The position numbers and the translations under genes were made by a program. A stretch of DNA of 64,000 nt from Bradyrhizobium sp. Y36 (GTDB taxonomy: Bacteria > Pseudomonadota > Alphaproteobacteria > Rhizobiales > Xanthobacteraceae), in assembly GCF_002531575.1 (NCBI RefSeq), contig NZ_NWTI01000010.1, positions 1-64,000 on the forward strand. The letters run 5' to 3'. The notes beneath the pieces are model-generated. The model saw only the letters and a program-made list of their open reading frames with translations, was not told the origin of the DNA and did no database searches. Positions 25,866-35,414 of this stretch are shown here, piece after piece. Numbering within the stretch: position 1 is the first letter of the stretch; every line of letters starts with the position of its first letter.

Positions 25866-26249
25866 ATGGGGTATTTGCCGATGAATGCGCGTGTCGCGAC
25901 CACGACCGTACTGGTCGCCCTCCTCGCCTCGACCTTCTCCGCGCAAGCCGCAACCACCGGCAAGCGCGATCGGCAACGGGCGACGTCCAACGCCGTCTAC
26001 GAATATGGTCCGCGCGGCCCCAACCAGTCCTACCAGTCCGGTCCCCGCACGCGCATCTATGTGAGCACGCGCTCGTGGCTGGACGGCGGGACCGAAGTGC
26101 TGCCCGGCGAGCGCAAGTTCACCGACTATGCCACGCCGCCAGGCACCTCCTTCGCGCGAAGCAACAACAACCGGCCGCTCGATCGCCAGCCGCTGAGCCC
26201 GGATTCGGACCTCGGCGGATTTGCACAGAGAATTCCAATCGCTTGGTGA
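25866..26249 (+). CDS. Small secreted protein of unknown function
   Basis: About 127 residues, with a signal peptide (NARVATTTVLVALLASTFSAQA, cleavage near residue 27) followed by a Pro/Arg/Tyr-rich mature chain containing GPRGPNQSYQSGPRTRIYVSTRSWLDGGTEVLPGERKF. No Cys in the mature part. Starts at 25866 or 25881 both give a full signal peptide; the open frame extends further upstream but out of character. It is divergent from bamA with a 280-bp control region. I do not recognise a characterised family, though similar short secreted proteins occur in rhizobia. Confidence 0.7.
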   Translation: MGYLPMNARVATTTVLVALLASTFSAQAATTGKRDRQRATSNAVYEYGPRGPNQSYQSGPRTRIYVSTRSWLDGGTEVLPGERKFTDYATPPGTSFARSNNNRPLDRQPLSPDSDLGGFAQRIPIAW

Positions 26250-26374
26250 TCGGATGCTCGTGCGTCCCCGGACGCAGGATGAGGCGGCAGCGGAATTCTC
26301 CGACGTCTGCTCGCAGGATGGGCCAGACACGGCTTCGCATTCTCGCGGCTTCATTCGCCCGAGCTTTGCTGAAT

Positions 26375-26960
26375 CTCCACCCTCCAAATCCTAGAGGGCG
26401 CAGGGAAGGCCGGGTGCTCAACCAGCACCCGCGGTCTGCTGCGCAATAGGCACACGCAGAAGAACCGCACAGCAGCATACAGGTGTGGCCGATCACGCGG
26501 CCTTCCCTGCGCGATGGTCGGACGGCTTATGCCGTGATCTCCCGGGAGCCGAACTTTCCCTCTGGCCTCCCTCGCCGTTCGAATTGGATGATGCCGTCTG
26601 CCCGGTTGGGCTCGCGCACATCTTCGATCCGGCTTGACCGTAGCAACGACGGCCAGGACCACACGGTTTTGCCGTACGCGCGTTCGCTGGTCACCATGTT
26701 ATCTCCCGGCCTTGTCGACGTTGCCGGAAGAACATGGCGAGACGAACTCAACAGCGCCGCTCGTCCGCGCGCGGGTGTCGGGCTCACAGGGACTACCCGC
26801 CCTGCCCGTCCCATCTCGCGCCGACGCTGCCGCGTCCACCGCAAGCCCGGCTCGCGAACATGACGACCACACGATCGCCCCTCCTGGTGAGCCGGGATGG
26901 GCAACTGATACGACAAAACCGAATTTCGGTAAAGTGGAATATTTTGACGCGCGGGGCTTG
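26375..26960. repeat. Degenerate dispersed repeat, hairpin-rich, bradyrhizobial type
   Basis: The 900-bp gap between the secreted protein and the efflux operon holds a structured element. Perfect 15-bp inverted arms lie at 26398-26412 and 26498-26512 (GCGCAGGGAAGGCCG and its complement), enclosing a hairpin GGGTGCT-CAACC-AGCACCC at 26413-26431. Downstream phrases such as CAGGACCACACGGTTTTGCC match my memory of an intergenic repeat that is very abundant in Bradyrhizobium and is often mis-annotated as short hypothetical proteins. Boundaries are approximate. I accept no gene here. Confidence 0.55.
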
Positions 26961-27157
26961 ACGCGGCGGCGAAACAGGGTCCGACGTGCTGCGCGACGGG
27001 ACGCCGAGATGCCGCGCAACATCTGTTTACATTCAGCAACATTCAGGCTGCCGAAAGGCCACGATCGGGCGGCTAGTGGGGCCTGTTCGAACCAACCCTT
27101 CCGGGCGTCGCGGGCATCGCCCGTGCCCGGCAAGGCCCATGGATCTCAGCCGATTTG

Positions 27158-28714
27158 ATGCCGTTACCCTTGTTCGCTGCCGTTCCCACGCCAACCGCAG
27201 AGGAGAACCATCACCCGACGCCGCCCCTGCTGCGCGCCCTTTCGCGCGCCGGATCCGCCTGCATCGCGCTGGCGCTGGGCGTGACATTGGCCGGCTGCGC
27301 CGTCGGCCCGGACTATAGCGGACCGCCACAGCTCGACATGCCCGCGCACTGGAGCGCCCAAACGGCGTCGCGCCGGCAGACCGGCACGCTGGATCGCTGG
27401 TGGCTGCGCCTGCGCGATCCCCTGCTCGGCCGCCTGATCGAGCAGGCCGTCGAGGCCAACCCCAGCGTCGCCAAGGCCAAGGCGGTCGTGCGCGAGGCGC
27501 GCGCGACGGTGCAGCAGACCGGCGCCGGCCTGTTTCCGTCGGTCAGCGGCTCGGCCTCGGTCACCGACAACAAGACCAGCGCGGGCTCCGCCTCGGCGGT
27601 CGCCGACACCGCGCCCTACACGCTGCACCAGGCAAGCTTCGATTCGAGCTGGGAGCTCGACCTGTTCGGCGGCACGGCGCGCAGCATCGAGGCGGCGGTG
27701 CGTGGAGAGCAATCCGCCGAGCAGGATCTGCGCGACAGCCTCGTCACGCTGATCGGCGACGTCGCCGCCTATTACGTCGAGGCGCGCGGCTACCAGGCAA
27801 GGATCGCGCTGGCGCAGCGCACCGCGGTCTCGCAGCGCGACACCGAAAAGCTCACGCGCAGCAAATACGAGGCCGGCAGCGGCAATGCCGTCGATCTCGC
27901 CAAGGCGACCGCGCAAGCCGCGAGCACCGAAGCGAACGTCCCGACCTATCGGGCAGCACTTGCCGCCGACATCCACCGGCTCGGTATCCTGCTCGGACGA
28001 CCGCCCGACGGTGTCGCCGCGCTGATGGCGCGTCGCGCTCCGGTGCCGGCCCCGCGCATGCCGCTGCCCACGGGACTGCCGGCCGATCTGCTCATGAGCC
28101 GTCCGGACGTTGCCGGTGCCGAGCGCAAGCTGGCGCAGGCCACCGCCAAGATCGGCGCGGCCGAAGCCGACCGCTATCCCGCGATATCGCTGACCGGCTC
28201 GGTCGGCACATCGGCACTGCGCGCCGGCGACCTCGCCAAATATTCCAGCGTGAGCTGGTCGGTCGGGCCTTCGGTCACGGTACCGGTGTTCGACGCCGGC
28301 AAGCGGCTGGCCACGGTGAGGATCTCGGAGGCACAACGCGACCAGGCGTTTGCGACGTTCCACTCCACCCTGCTCACAGCGTTCGAGGACGTCGAGAACG
28401 CGCTGGTCTCGCTGTCGCAGGAACACATCCGCGCGGCCAAGCTGACCGAAGCGGCGAAGAACTACCGCGAGGCCGCAAGGCTTTCGCGATCGCTGTTCGA
28501 GACCGGCAGCGCCAGCTTCATCGACGTGCTGGACGCCGAACGCTCGCTGTATTCAGCCGAGGATTCGCTGATCCAGAGCAAGGTGTCGGCGGCGAAGGAC
28601 TACATTTCTCTCGCCAAGGCGCTTGGCGGCGGCTGGTCCGACCCGGTCGACACATCGACGCCTGTCATCGTGGACAGCAACACAGGACCCCATTTCCGGG
28701 AGACGGTGAAGTGA
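27158..28714 (+). CDS. Outer membrane efflux lipoprotein (NodT/TolC family)
   Basis: Outer-membrane channel of about 518 residues. The lipobox LAGC falls near residue 45, preceded by a hydrophobic signal (ACIALALGVTLAGC), so the protein is lipid-anchored. Two OEP repeats follow, with GPDYSGPPQLDMPAHW and WWLRLRDPLLGRLIEQAVEANPSVAKAKA typical of the NodT subfamily. ATG 27158 lacks a good ribosome site; GAGGAGAA at about 27200 suggests that translation might begin a little further in. It is coupled to macA by GTGA. Confidence 0.9.
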   Translation: MPLPLFAAVPTPTAEENHHPTPPLLRALSRAGSACIALALGVTLAGCAVGPDYSGPPQLDMPAHWSAQTASRRQTGTLDRWWLRLRDPLLGRLIEQAVEANPSVAKAKAVVREARATVQQTGAGLFPSVSGSASVTDNKTSAGSASAVADTAPYTLHQASFDSSWELDLFGGTARSIEAAVRGEQSAEQDLRDSLVTLIGDVAAYYVEARGYQARIALAQRTAVSQRDTEKLTRSKYEAGSGNAVDLAKATAQAASTEANVPTYRAALAADIHRLGILLGRPPDGVAALMARRAPVPAPRMPLPTGLPADLLMSRPDVAGAERKLAQATAKIGAAEADRYPAISLTGSVGTSALRAGDLAKYSSVSWSVGPSVTVPVFDAGKRLATVRISEAQRDQAFATFHSTLLTAFEDVENALVSLSQEHIRAAKLTEAAKNYREAARLSRSLFETGSASFIDVLDAERSLYSAEDSLIQSKVSAAKDYISLAKALGGGWSDPVDTSTPVIVDSNTGPHFRETVK

Positions 28715-29946
28715 CCGACATCATCACCGCCCAGCGACTGAAGATCGCCGCCGCCCTGCTTGCCGTCATCGCAACCGGCGTCGTGGCGGCCACGCGTTTA
28801 ACCGGCACGTCGAGCAAGGCGCAATCCTACATCACCGCGCCGGTCGTCGTGAGCGACCTGCGCGAAGAGGTGCTCGCGAGCGGCACGCTCAAGCCGGCCC
28901 GGCTGACCGCCGTCGGCGCCCAGGTGTCGGGCCGGATCACCGCGCTCAACGTCCGCGTCGGCGACAGCATCAAGGCCGGCGACGTCATCGCCCAGATCGA
29001 CCCCGTCACCAAGCAGAACGATCTGCGCAACTCCGAGGCCTCGCTGAAGAACTACCGGGCGCAGAAGGTCGAGAAGGAGGCCGCGCTCGTTCTGGCCGAA
29101 GCCAACCTCGCGCGCCAGCAGGCGACGCTGGCGCAGCGCGCGACCTCGCGCAGCGATTTCGACAGCGCGGATTCGACCGTCCGGCAGACCCGCGCCCAGA
29201 TCGCGGCGCTGGAGGCGCTGATCACGGGTGCCGAAGCCAGCGTCGAGACGGCGCGCGTGAACCTCGACTACACCCGCATCACCGCGCCGATCGACGGCAC
29301 GGTGCTGGCGACCGTCGTGCAGGAGGGGCAGACGGTCAACGCAGTGCAGTCCGCGCCGACCATCGTCGTGCTCGGCCAGCTCGACACCATGACGGTGCGG
29401 GCCGAGATCTCCGAGGCCGACATCGTCAAGGTCAAGCCGGGGCAACAGCTCTATTTCACCATCCTCGGCGACCAGGACCATCGTTACGAAGCCCGGCTGG
29501 ATCAGATCGAGCCCGCGCCCGAATCGATCAAGAGCGATGCCAGCTTCTCCTCGACCACCACCAGTTCGACATCGAGCTCGAGCTCGTCGAGCTCCACCAG
29601 CACCGCCATCTACTACATCGGCGTCTTCAAGGTTCCGAACAAGGACCTCGCGCTGCGGACCTACATGACCGCCGAGGTGCACATCATCACCGGCGAGGCC
29701 AAGCGTGTGAAGGTCATCCCCGCGCTCGCGGTGATGCGGAAATCCGACGGCCGCAGCATGGTGCGGACGCTCGCAGCATCCGGCGACGTCCGCGAGCGCG
29801 AGGTCAAGACCGGCCTCAACGACCGAACCACGGTGGAGATCAAGTCCGGCCTCGACGAGGGCGAACGCGTGGTCACCGGCGAAGCCAACGAGCAGACCGC
29901 ATCGCGCGGCATGCCCAGCGGCCCACCCGGCGGGGGAGGTCCGTGA
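28711..29946 (+). CDS. macA: Periplasmic adaptor of a MacAB-type efflux pump
   Basis: RND/ABC adaptor of 411 residues. One N-terminal membrane anchor (KIAAALLAVIATGVVAATRL) is followed by the split lipoyl domain (VSGRITALNVRVGDSIKAGDVIAQIDP), a coiled-coil hairpin rich in Ala/Glu/Gln, and beta-barrel domains. Near residues 275-296 there is an unusual Ser/Thr run of about 20 residues within the barrel. The tail ends in GPPGGGGP. GTG 28711 overlaps the channel gene. It links the MacB transporter to the outer-membrane channel. Confidence 0.9.
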   Translation: MTDIITAQRLKIAAALLAVIATGVVAATRLTGTSSKAQSYITAPVVVSDLREEVLASGTLKPARLTAVGAQVSGRITALNVRVGDSIKAGDVIAQIDPVTKQNDLRNSEASLKNYRAQKVEKEAALVLAEANLARQQATLAQRATSRSDFDSADSTVRQTRAQIAALEALITGAEASVETARVNLDYTRITAPIDGTVLATVVQEGQTVNAVQSAPTIVVLGQLDTMTVRAEISEADIVKVKPGQQLYFTILGDQDHRYEARLDQIEPAPESIKSDASFSSTTTSSTSSSSSSSSTSTAIYYIGVFKVPNKDLALRTYMTAEVHIITGEAKRVKVIPALAVMRKSDGRSMVRTLAASGDVREREVKTGLNDRTTVEIKSGLDEGERVVTGEANEQTASRGMPSGPPGGGGP

Positions 29947-29947
29947 C

Positions 29948-31909
29948 ATGACCGGTCCGATCATCGATCTCCAGAACATCCGCCGCGAGTTCGTGGCCGG
30001 GGAGAGCGTCGTGGTGGCGCTCGACGATCTCTCGCTGAGCATCCAGCCCGGCGAGATGGTCGCGATCATCGGCCAGTCGGGATCGGGAAAATCGACACTG
30101 CTCAACATCCTCGGCTGCCTCGATCGCCCGACATCGGGCGCTTATCGCGTGGCCGGCAAGAACGTGGCGGAGCTGGATGCTGACGCACTGGCGGCGCTGC
30201 GGCGCGAGCATTTCGGCTACATCTTCCAGCGCTACCACCTGCTCGGCGATCTCTCCGCCGCCGCGAATGTCGAGATCCCCGCCGTCTATGCCGGCGTGAA
30301 GGCGCGCGAAAGACGTGCACGCGCGAATGGGCTGCTGGAGCGGCTGGGCGTCGGCACGAGGGGCGGCCATCGCCCGAACCAGCTTTCCGGCGGCCAGCAG
30401 CAGCGCGTTTCGATCGCGCGCGCCCTGATCAACGGCGCGGAAGTCATCCTGGCGGACGAGCCGACCGGCGCGCTCGACCGGCGCAGCGGCGAGGAAGTGC
30501 TCAAGATCCTGAAGGAATTGCATCGCGAGGGGCGAACGATCATCATCGTCACCCACGATGCCGATGTCGCGGGCCGGGCCGAGCGCGTCATCGAATTGCG
30601 GGACGGCCGGATCGTCGACGACCGCCGCACGCAGGCCGCGGATGCGTCGGATACGGCTGTCGCAGCGCCGCGGTCATCTTCGGCCGGCCGCATCGGCTGG
30701 ACCGGCGGGTTGCACCGCCTCCGCGAGGCCTCCCGGATGGCGCTGGTGGCGATGGCCGCGCACCGGCTGCGCGCCTTCCTGACCATGCTCGGCATCATCA
30801 TCGGCATCGCGGCGGTGTCGTCGGTGGTCGCGCTCGGCAACGCCTCGCAGCGCAAGGTGCTGTCGGACATATCGAGCCTCGGCACCAACACGATCGAGGT
30901 GTTTCCGGGCAAGGACTTCGGCGATGCCCGCGCCGGCAAGATCAAGACGCTGGTGCTGGGCGATGCCCGCGCGCTCGACCGGCAGGACTTCATTGCGGGG
31001 GTCACGCCGACGGTCTCGACCAGCACGACGGTGCGTTATCGCGGCAACGAATCCAACGTGCTGGTGAACGGCGTCGGCGAAAGCTATTTCCAGGTCAAGG
31101 GCGCCAAGCTCGCGAAGGGACGCCTGTTCGACGCCGATGCGGTGCGCAACATCGAGCGGCAGGTCGTCATCGACGACAACACCCGCAAGACCTTCTTCGC
31201 CGACGACCAGACCTCGGGGATCGGCCGCGTGATCTGGCTCGGCAAGGTGCCGTGCCGCATCGTCGGCGTCATCGCCCAGCAGCAGGGCGGGTTCGGCTCG
31301 AACCAGAACCTGTCGGTGTACCTGCCCTACACCACCGTGCAGGCGCAATTCACCGGCGATCGCGCCCTGCGCAGCATCCTGCTGCGGATCAGCGACGAGG
31401 TCTCGACCAATCTGGCGCAGGATGCTGTGACCACGCTGCTGACGCAGCGGCACAACACCAGGGATTTCGTCATCCTCAACACCGACGACATCCGCCGCAC
31501 CATCACCAGCACGACGCAGACGCTGGCCTTCCTCGTGGCCGCGATCGCGGTGATCTCGCTGGTCGTCGGCGGCATCGGCGTGATGAACATCATGCTGGTC
31601 TCGGTGTCGGAGCGGATCAGCGAGATCGGCGTGCGCATGGCGGTGGGTGCGCGGCGCAGCGATATCCTGCAGCAGTTCCTGGTGGAGGCGACGCTGATCT
31701 CGTCCATCGGCGGCATTGCCGGTATCCTGATCGCGATCCTGCTCGGCACGGCGATCAACATCGCGATGCCGGGATTTCAGGTCACCTATTCCATGTCATC
31801 GATCGGCGCGGCATTCCTGACCTCGACCGGGATCGGGGTCGCCTTCGGCTTCTTCCCCGCCCGCCGCGCCGCGTTCCTCGACCCCGTGGTGGCTTTGAGC
31901 CGTGACTGA
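29948..31909 (+). CDS. macB: MacB-type ABC exporter
   Basis: Fused ATPase-permease of 653 residues. The N-terminal ATPase has Walker A GQSGSGKST near 42-50, LSGGQQQRVSIARAL, and Walker B ILADEPTGALD. Four transmembrane segments follow, one near 280 (AFLTMLGIIIGIAAVSSVVAL) and three at the C-terminus with the FtsX-type GVMNIMLVSVSERISEIGVRMAVGA. The large periplasmic domain lies between. MacB pumps export macrolides, lipopeptides or heme precursors by mechanotransmission (family knowledge); the substrate here is not known. Starts 1 bp after macA. Confidence 0.93.
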   Translation: MTGPIIDLQNIRREFVAGESVVVALDDLSLSIQPGEMVAIIGQSGSGKSTLLNILGCLDRPTSGAYRVAGKNVAELDADALAALRREHFGYIFQRYHLLGDLSAAANVEIPAVYAGVKARERRARANGLLERLGVGTRGGHRPNQLSGGQQQRVSIARALINGAEVILADEPTGALDRRSGEEVLKILKELHREGRTIIIVTHDADVAGRAERVIELRDGRIVDDRRTQAADASDTAVAAPRSSSAGRIGWTGGLHRLREASRMALVAMAAHRLRAFLTMLGIIIGIAAVSSVVALGNASQRKVLSDISSLGTNTIEVFPGKDFGDARAGKIKTLVLGDARALDRQDFIAGVTPTVSTSTTVRYRGNESNVLVNGVGESYFQVKGAKLAKGRLFDADAVRNIERQVVIDDNTRKTFFADDQTSGIGRVIWLGKVPCRIVGVIAQQQGGFGSNQNLSVYLPYTTVQAQFTGDRALRSILLRISDEVSTNLAQDAVTTLLTQRHNTRDFVILNTDDIRRTITSTTQTLAFLVAAIAVISLVVGGIGVMNIMLVSVSERISEIGVRMAVGARRSDILQQFLVEATLISSIGGIAGILIAILLGTAINIAMPGFQVTYSMSSIGAAFLTSTGIGVAFGFFPARRAAFLDPVVALSRD

Positions 31910-31924
31910 TTCTAGGATTGCACC

Positions 31925-32713
31925 ATGACCGTAGTTCTTCGGACGCGACAATCGTCCGCCAATCGGCCAACGATCGGCATCCCCGATGCGGTACCCGTCA
32001 TGACCAATGGCACGCAAAACATCCTGATCGTCGAAGACGACCAGCAGACCCGCGACCTCATCTCGCGTTACCTGGGCGAGCATTCGTTCGCGGTCGGCGC
32101 GGTCACGAACGGCAAGGAGATGGACCGGTATCTGGGGCAGAACAAGGTCGACCTGATCGTGCTCGACCTGATGCTGCCGGGGGAGGACGGGCTCAGCCTG
32201 TGCCGCCGCGTGCGCATGGAATCCATGACGCCGATCATCATCCTCACCGCAAAAGGCGAGGACCTCGACCGTATCCTCGGCCTCGAGATGGGGGCCGACG
32301 ACTATCTGCCAAAGCCGTTCAATCCGCGCGAGCTCGTTGCCAGAATCAACGCCGTGCTGCGCCGGCAATCGAGCGGGCGTGCGACCAGCTCCGCGGCAGC
32401 GCGCCTCAAGTTCCACGGCTGGACCATCGATCTTCGCTTGCGGGAATTGCGCGACCCCGAGGGCGCGCAGGTGCCGCTGACCAGCGCCGAGTTCGATCTG
32501 CTGCAGGCCTTCTGCGAACGCGCCGGCCGCATCCTCACCCGCGACAATCTCCTGAGCATGACGCGCGGCCGTCCCGGCGGCAGCTTCGGCCGCAGCATCG
32601 ACGTGCTGGTCAGCCGCTTGCGCCGCAAGCTCGACCGCACCGAAGAGACCTCCGTGATCAAGACCGTCCGCACCGGCGGTTACGTCTTCACGCCGGTGGT
32701 GGAGGAAGCATGA
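31925..32713 (+). CDS. OmpR-family response regulator
   Basis: Response regulator of 262 residues (or 237 from ATG 32000). The receiver domain begins NILIVEDDQQTRDL; the phosphoacceptor is D81 in LIVLDLMLPGEDG, with the conserved T in LTAKGED and K in YLPKPF. The C-terminal winged helix ends VRTGGYVFTP. ATG 31925 has AGGA at suitable spacing. It lies 15 bp after macB and overlaps the kinase gene by 4 bp, so it probably senses the stress that the pump relieves. Confidence 0.93.
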   Translation: MTVVLRTRQSSANRPTIGIPDAVPVMTNGTQNILIVEDDQQTRDLISRYLGEHSFAVGAVTNGKEMDRYLGQNKVDLIVLDLMLPGEDGLSLCRRVRMESMTPIIILTAKGEDLDRILGLEMGADDYLPKPFNPRELVARINAVLRRQSSGRATSSAAARLKFHGWTIDLRLRELRDPEGAQVPLTSAEFDLLQAFCERAGRILTRDNLLSMTRGRPGGSFGRSIDVLVSRLRRKLDRTEETSVIKTVRTGGYVFTPVVEEA

Positions 32714-34041
32714 GCCGCGCCGCCGACGTCCTCGGGCTGTTCAGCTTCAGGCGGATCAGCGGCCAGATCGCGGCGCTGGTGCTGGTGTCGCTGGTCCTGA
32801 TCCATGTGCTGATCGCCGGATATTTCCTGCTCAACCGGCCGAAGCTGCTGACCGACACCCCGGTCGAGCAATTCGAGTTGATCGCGCGGATCATCAGCAA
32901 TACGCCCAGGGCCGAGCGCGCGCTCGTCCTCGACAGCATCAGCCGGACCTTTCCCGCGCTCAAGCTGCAATTGCGCGATAGCGTCTCGACATCCGTTGCG
33001 CCCCTGCCGGCGCGAACGCCGCTCCCCGTCCCCTCCGCACTCGGCGGCCGGGCCGAGTTCATTGCCGGCTCCGGCGCGCAAGAGGACCGGGTCTGGTTCT
33101 ATCTTGCGAGCGACGACGTGCTCGAAGCCACGATCGGATCGCCGAGGATGCCGGCCTTCGTCAGCGGCCTGTGGACCTCGACGCTGCTGTTCCTGGTGGC
33201 GAGCATCACGCTGCTCGGCGTCTGGGCCGGCCGCGCGCTGTCCTCGCCGCTGTCGGCGTTTGCGCGCGCGGCGGAGAATTTCAGCCTGAACCGGACCTCG
33301 CCGCCGCTGCCCGAGAACGGGCCGGAAGAAATCAAGTCCGCAGCGCGAGCGCTGAACCGCATGCACGAACGCATCAGCGCGCTGATGAACGACCGGACGC
33401 GGATGCTCGCCGCCATCAGCCACGACCTGCGCACGCCGATCACGCGGCTGCGGCTGCGCTCGGAATATATCGAGGATCCGGCGCAGCGGACCCAGACCGT
33501 GCGCGACCTCGACCAGATGCAGTCGATGCTGGAATCGGTGCTCTCCCTGTTGCGCAGTGAGAGCCCGGTCAAGCCGACGCTGGTCGACGTCGCCGCGCTG
33601 CTTCAGATGGTCAGCGAGCAGTTTTCCGATTGCGGCTACGGCGTGAGCTATTCCGGCCCGGACAGGGCCGCCTTCGTCCTGCGACCGGACGAGATCATCC
33701 GCGCGGTCACCAACCTCGTGCAGAACGCATCGCGCTTCGGAACCGAAGTCGAGGTCACGCTGTTGGCGTCGGGGGATCAGCTCGTCATCGAGGTGTCCGA
33801 CAACGGACCGGGCATCCCCGACGAAAGGAAGGCGGCGATGCTGGAGCCCTTCGTGCGCGGTGAGGACGCCCGCACCATGGACGAGACGGCTGGATTTGGC
33901 CTCGGCCTGTCGATCGCACAGGCGATCGTGACCGCGCATGGCGGAACGCTGCAGCTGCTCGACAACGCGCCCAAGGGCCTGCGCGTCCGCTTGCAGCTCT
34001 CGGGCGTCGGGCGCGACAATTCGAGCGCGCCTTCGTCATAA
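32710..34041 (+). CDS. EnvZ-type sensor histidine kinase
   Basis: Membrane kinase of 443 residues: transmembrane segment at about 19-41, periplasmic loop to about 155, second membrane segment at 155-175, HAMP, then the H box with H238 in AAISHDLRTPITRLRLR. N, G1 and G2 boxes follow (NLVQNASRFG, VSDNGPGIP, GFGLGLSIA). It has an Asn-containing dimerisation region typical of the EnvZ/CpxA class. Partner of the response regulator with which it overlaps; the pair is appended to the macAB operon. Confidence 0.93.
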   Translation: MSRAADVLGLFSFRRISGQIAALVLVSLVLIHVLIAGYFLLNRPKLLTDTPVEQFELIARIISNTPRAERALVLDSISRTFPALKLQLRDSVSTSVAPLPARTPLPVPSALGGRAEFIAGSGAQEDRVWFYLASDDVLEATIGSPRMPAFVSGLWTSTLLFLVASITLLGVWAGRALSSPLSAFARAAENFSLNRTSPPLPENGPEEIKSAARALNRMHERISALMNDRTRMLAAISHDLRTPITRLRLRSEYIEDPAQRTQTVRDLDQMQSMLESVLSLLRSESPVKPTLVDVAALLQMVSEQFSDCGYGVSYSGPDRAAFVLRPDEIIRAVTNLVQNASRFGTEVEVTLLASGDQLVIEVSDNGPGIPDERKAAMLEPFVRGEDARTMDETAGFGLGLSIAQAIVTAHGGTLQLLDNAPKGLRVRLQLSGVGRDNSSAPSS

Positions 34042-34099
34042 ACGCGCGGCATTCCTCGGGCTTGTCGATCGTCCTGCCCAGCTTCTCCCCGGAGTTCCC

Positions 34100-35255
34100 A
34101 TGTCTTCTGCCGACCGGCCGGCGACCCGCCTTGCGACCCGGCTCGCCTTTCTCGTCGCCGGCTTCGGCATCTCGTGCTGGGCGCCGCTGGTGCCGTTCGC
34201 GAAGACGCGGCTCGGCGTCGATGACGGCGTGCTCGGGCTGCTGCTGCTCAGCCTCGGCATCGGCTCGGTCGTCGCGATGCTGCTGACCGGAATCCTGAGC
34301 GCCCGCTACGGCAGCAGGCCGATCATCGTTGCCGGCGGCTTCGGTCTGGCGCTGGTGCTGCCCCTGCTCGCGGTCGCAAGCGCGCCCGCGACGCTGGCGC
34401 TGGCACTGTTCGCCTTTGGCGCCGCGCTCGGCTCGATCGACGTCGCCATGAACATCCACGCCGTGGAGGTGGAGCGCGCCGCGGGGCGCCCGCTGATGTC
34501 CGGCTTTCACGCGCTGTTCAGCATCGGGGGCTTCGCCGGATCGGCGCTGATGACGGCGCTGCTCTCGCTGCAATTCGGCACGCTCGCCGGCACGCTGATC
34601 TGTTCCGTCCTGATGCTGATCGCGATGGTCGTGACCTGGCCGCGCCTGCTGCATTCGGCACAGGTGCAGGAGGGCCCGCTGTTCGTGCTGCCGCACGGAT
34701 CGGTGCTGTTGCTGGCGCTGCTCGGCGCCATCACCTTCCTGGTCGAGGGCGCCATGCTCGATTGGGGCGCGCTGCTCGTGATTGGCGCTGGCCTCGTCTC
34801 CGAGGCACAGGGCGGATTGGGCTATATCGTGTTCTCGATCGCGATGACGATCGGGCGGCTCGGCGGCGATGCCGTCGTCGCGCGCATCGGGGACCGCGCG
34901 ACGTTGCTGTGGGGCAGCCTGATCGCCGATCGGCGGTTTTGTGGTCCTGCTCACGGCGTCCGTTGCGGCGGTCGCCATCGCCGGATTCCTGCTGATCGGG
35001 CTCGGCGCGTCCAACCTCGTGCCGGTGCTGTTCCGGCGTGCGGCACGGCAGACGGTGATGCCGACGGGGCTTGCGGTCGCGGCGATCACGACCGCCGGCT
35101 ATGCCGGGATCCTGGTCGGCCCGGCCGGCGTCGGCTTCGTCGCGCGTCTTGGGGGATTGCCCCTGGCATTCTGGCTGCTGGCTGCGCTGATGGGCCTCGT
35201 CACGCTGTCCGCGCGCGTCGTCACAAAGGCCGCGCATTCGACCATGGCGAGCTAA
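34100..35255 (+). pseudogene. MFS transporter with one-base frameshift
   Basis: An MFS permease runs from ATG 34100 (GGAG upstream) through about 276 residues, with the motif SARYGSRPI between segments 2 and 3. The frame then breaks near 34924-34930, and the remaining membrane segments (FVVLLTASVAAVAIAGFLLIGLGA to the stop at 35253-35255) continue in another frame. Removing one C from GATCGCCGATCGG restores LIAIGGFVVLL, so a single-base insertion explains it. It is either a recent pseudogene or a sequencing error. Intact it would be about 384 residues. Confidence 0.8.
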
Positions 35256-35331
35256 CCCCTTCCGTTTCAAGCCTAATTCAGGCGGGCCGGAGCGATCCAA
35301 GCTCATCCGCGCTGGTCTGCCAGCCATGCGG

Positions 35332-35367
35332 CTTTCGGCCAGTTTACTGAACGCCTCGTTCTGCTAG
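35332..35367 (+). promoter_or_regulatory. Conserved 36-nt element upstream of regulator 1
   Basis: Begins CTTTCGGCCAGTTTACTG and continues into CGTTCTG then TAG. It matches 31 of 36 positions of an element at 44215-44250 upstream of the paralogous regulator 2. Here it ends 47 bp before the GTG start, the other 43 bp before. No other part of the two upstream regions is obviously alike, so it is probably a promoter or operator shared by the pair, perhaps bound by the regulators themselves. Confidence 0.6.
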
Positions 35368-35414
35368 ACCAGAACAAAATACCTTTTTGACTCCCGTTGC
35401 GGGGGCAATGGCAC

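Noticed and set aside
26119..27158. Several 75-180-codon frames in the gap before the efflux operon
   Set aside because: They fall in a hairpin-rich repeat, lack ribosome sites and have Arg/Pro/Ser-rich sequence of the kind often mis-annotated from this repeat.
35326..35367. Mini-ORF MRLSASLLNASFC as a leader peptide for regulator 1
   Set aside because: The equivalent frame before regulator 2 differs in four of the last five residues and all affected codons changed the amino acid, so DNA-level conservation is the better explanation.
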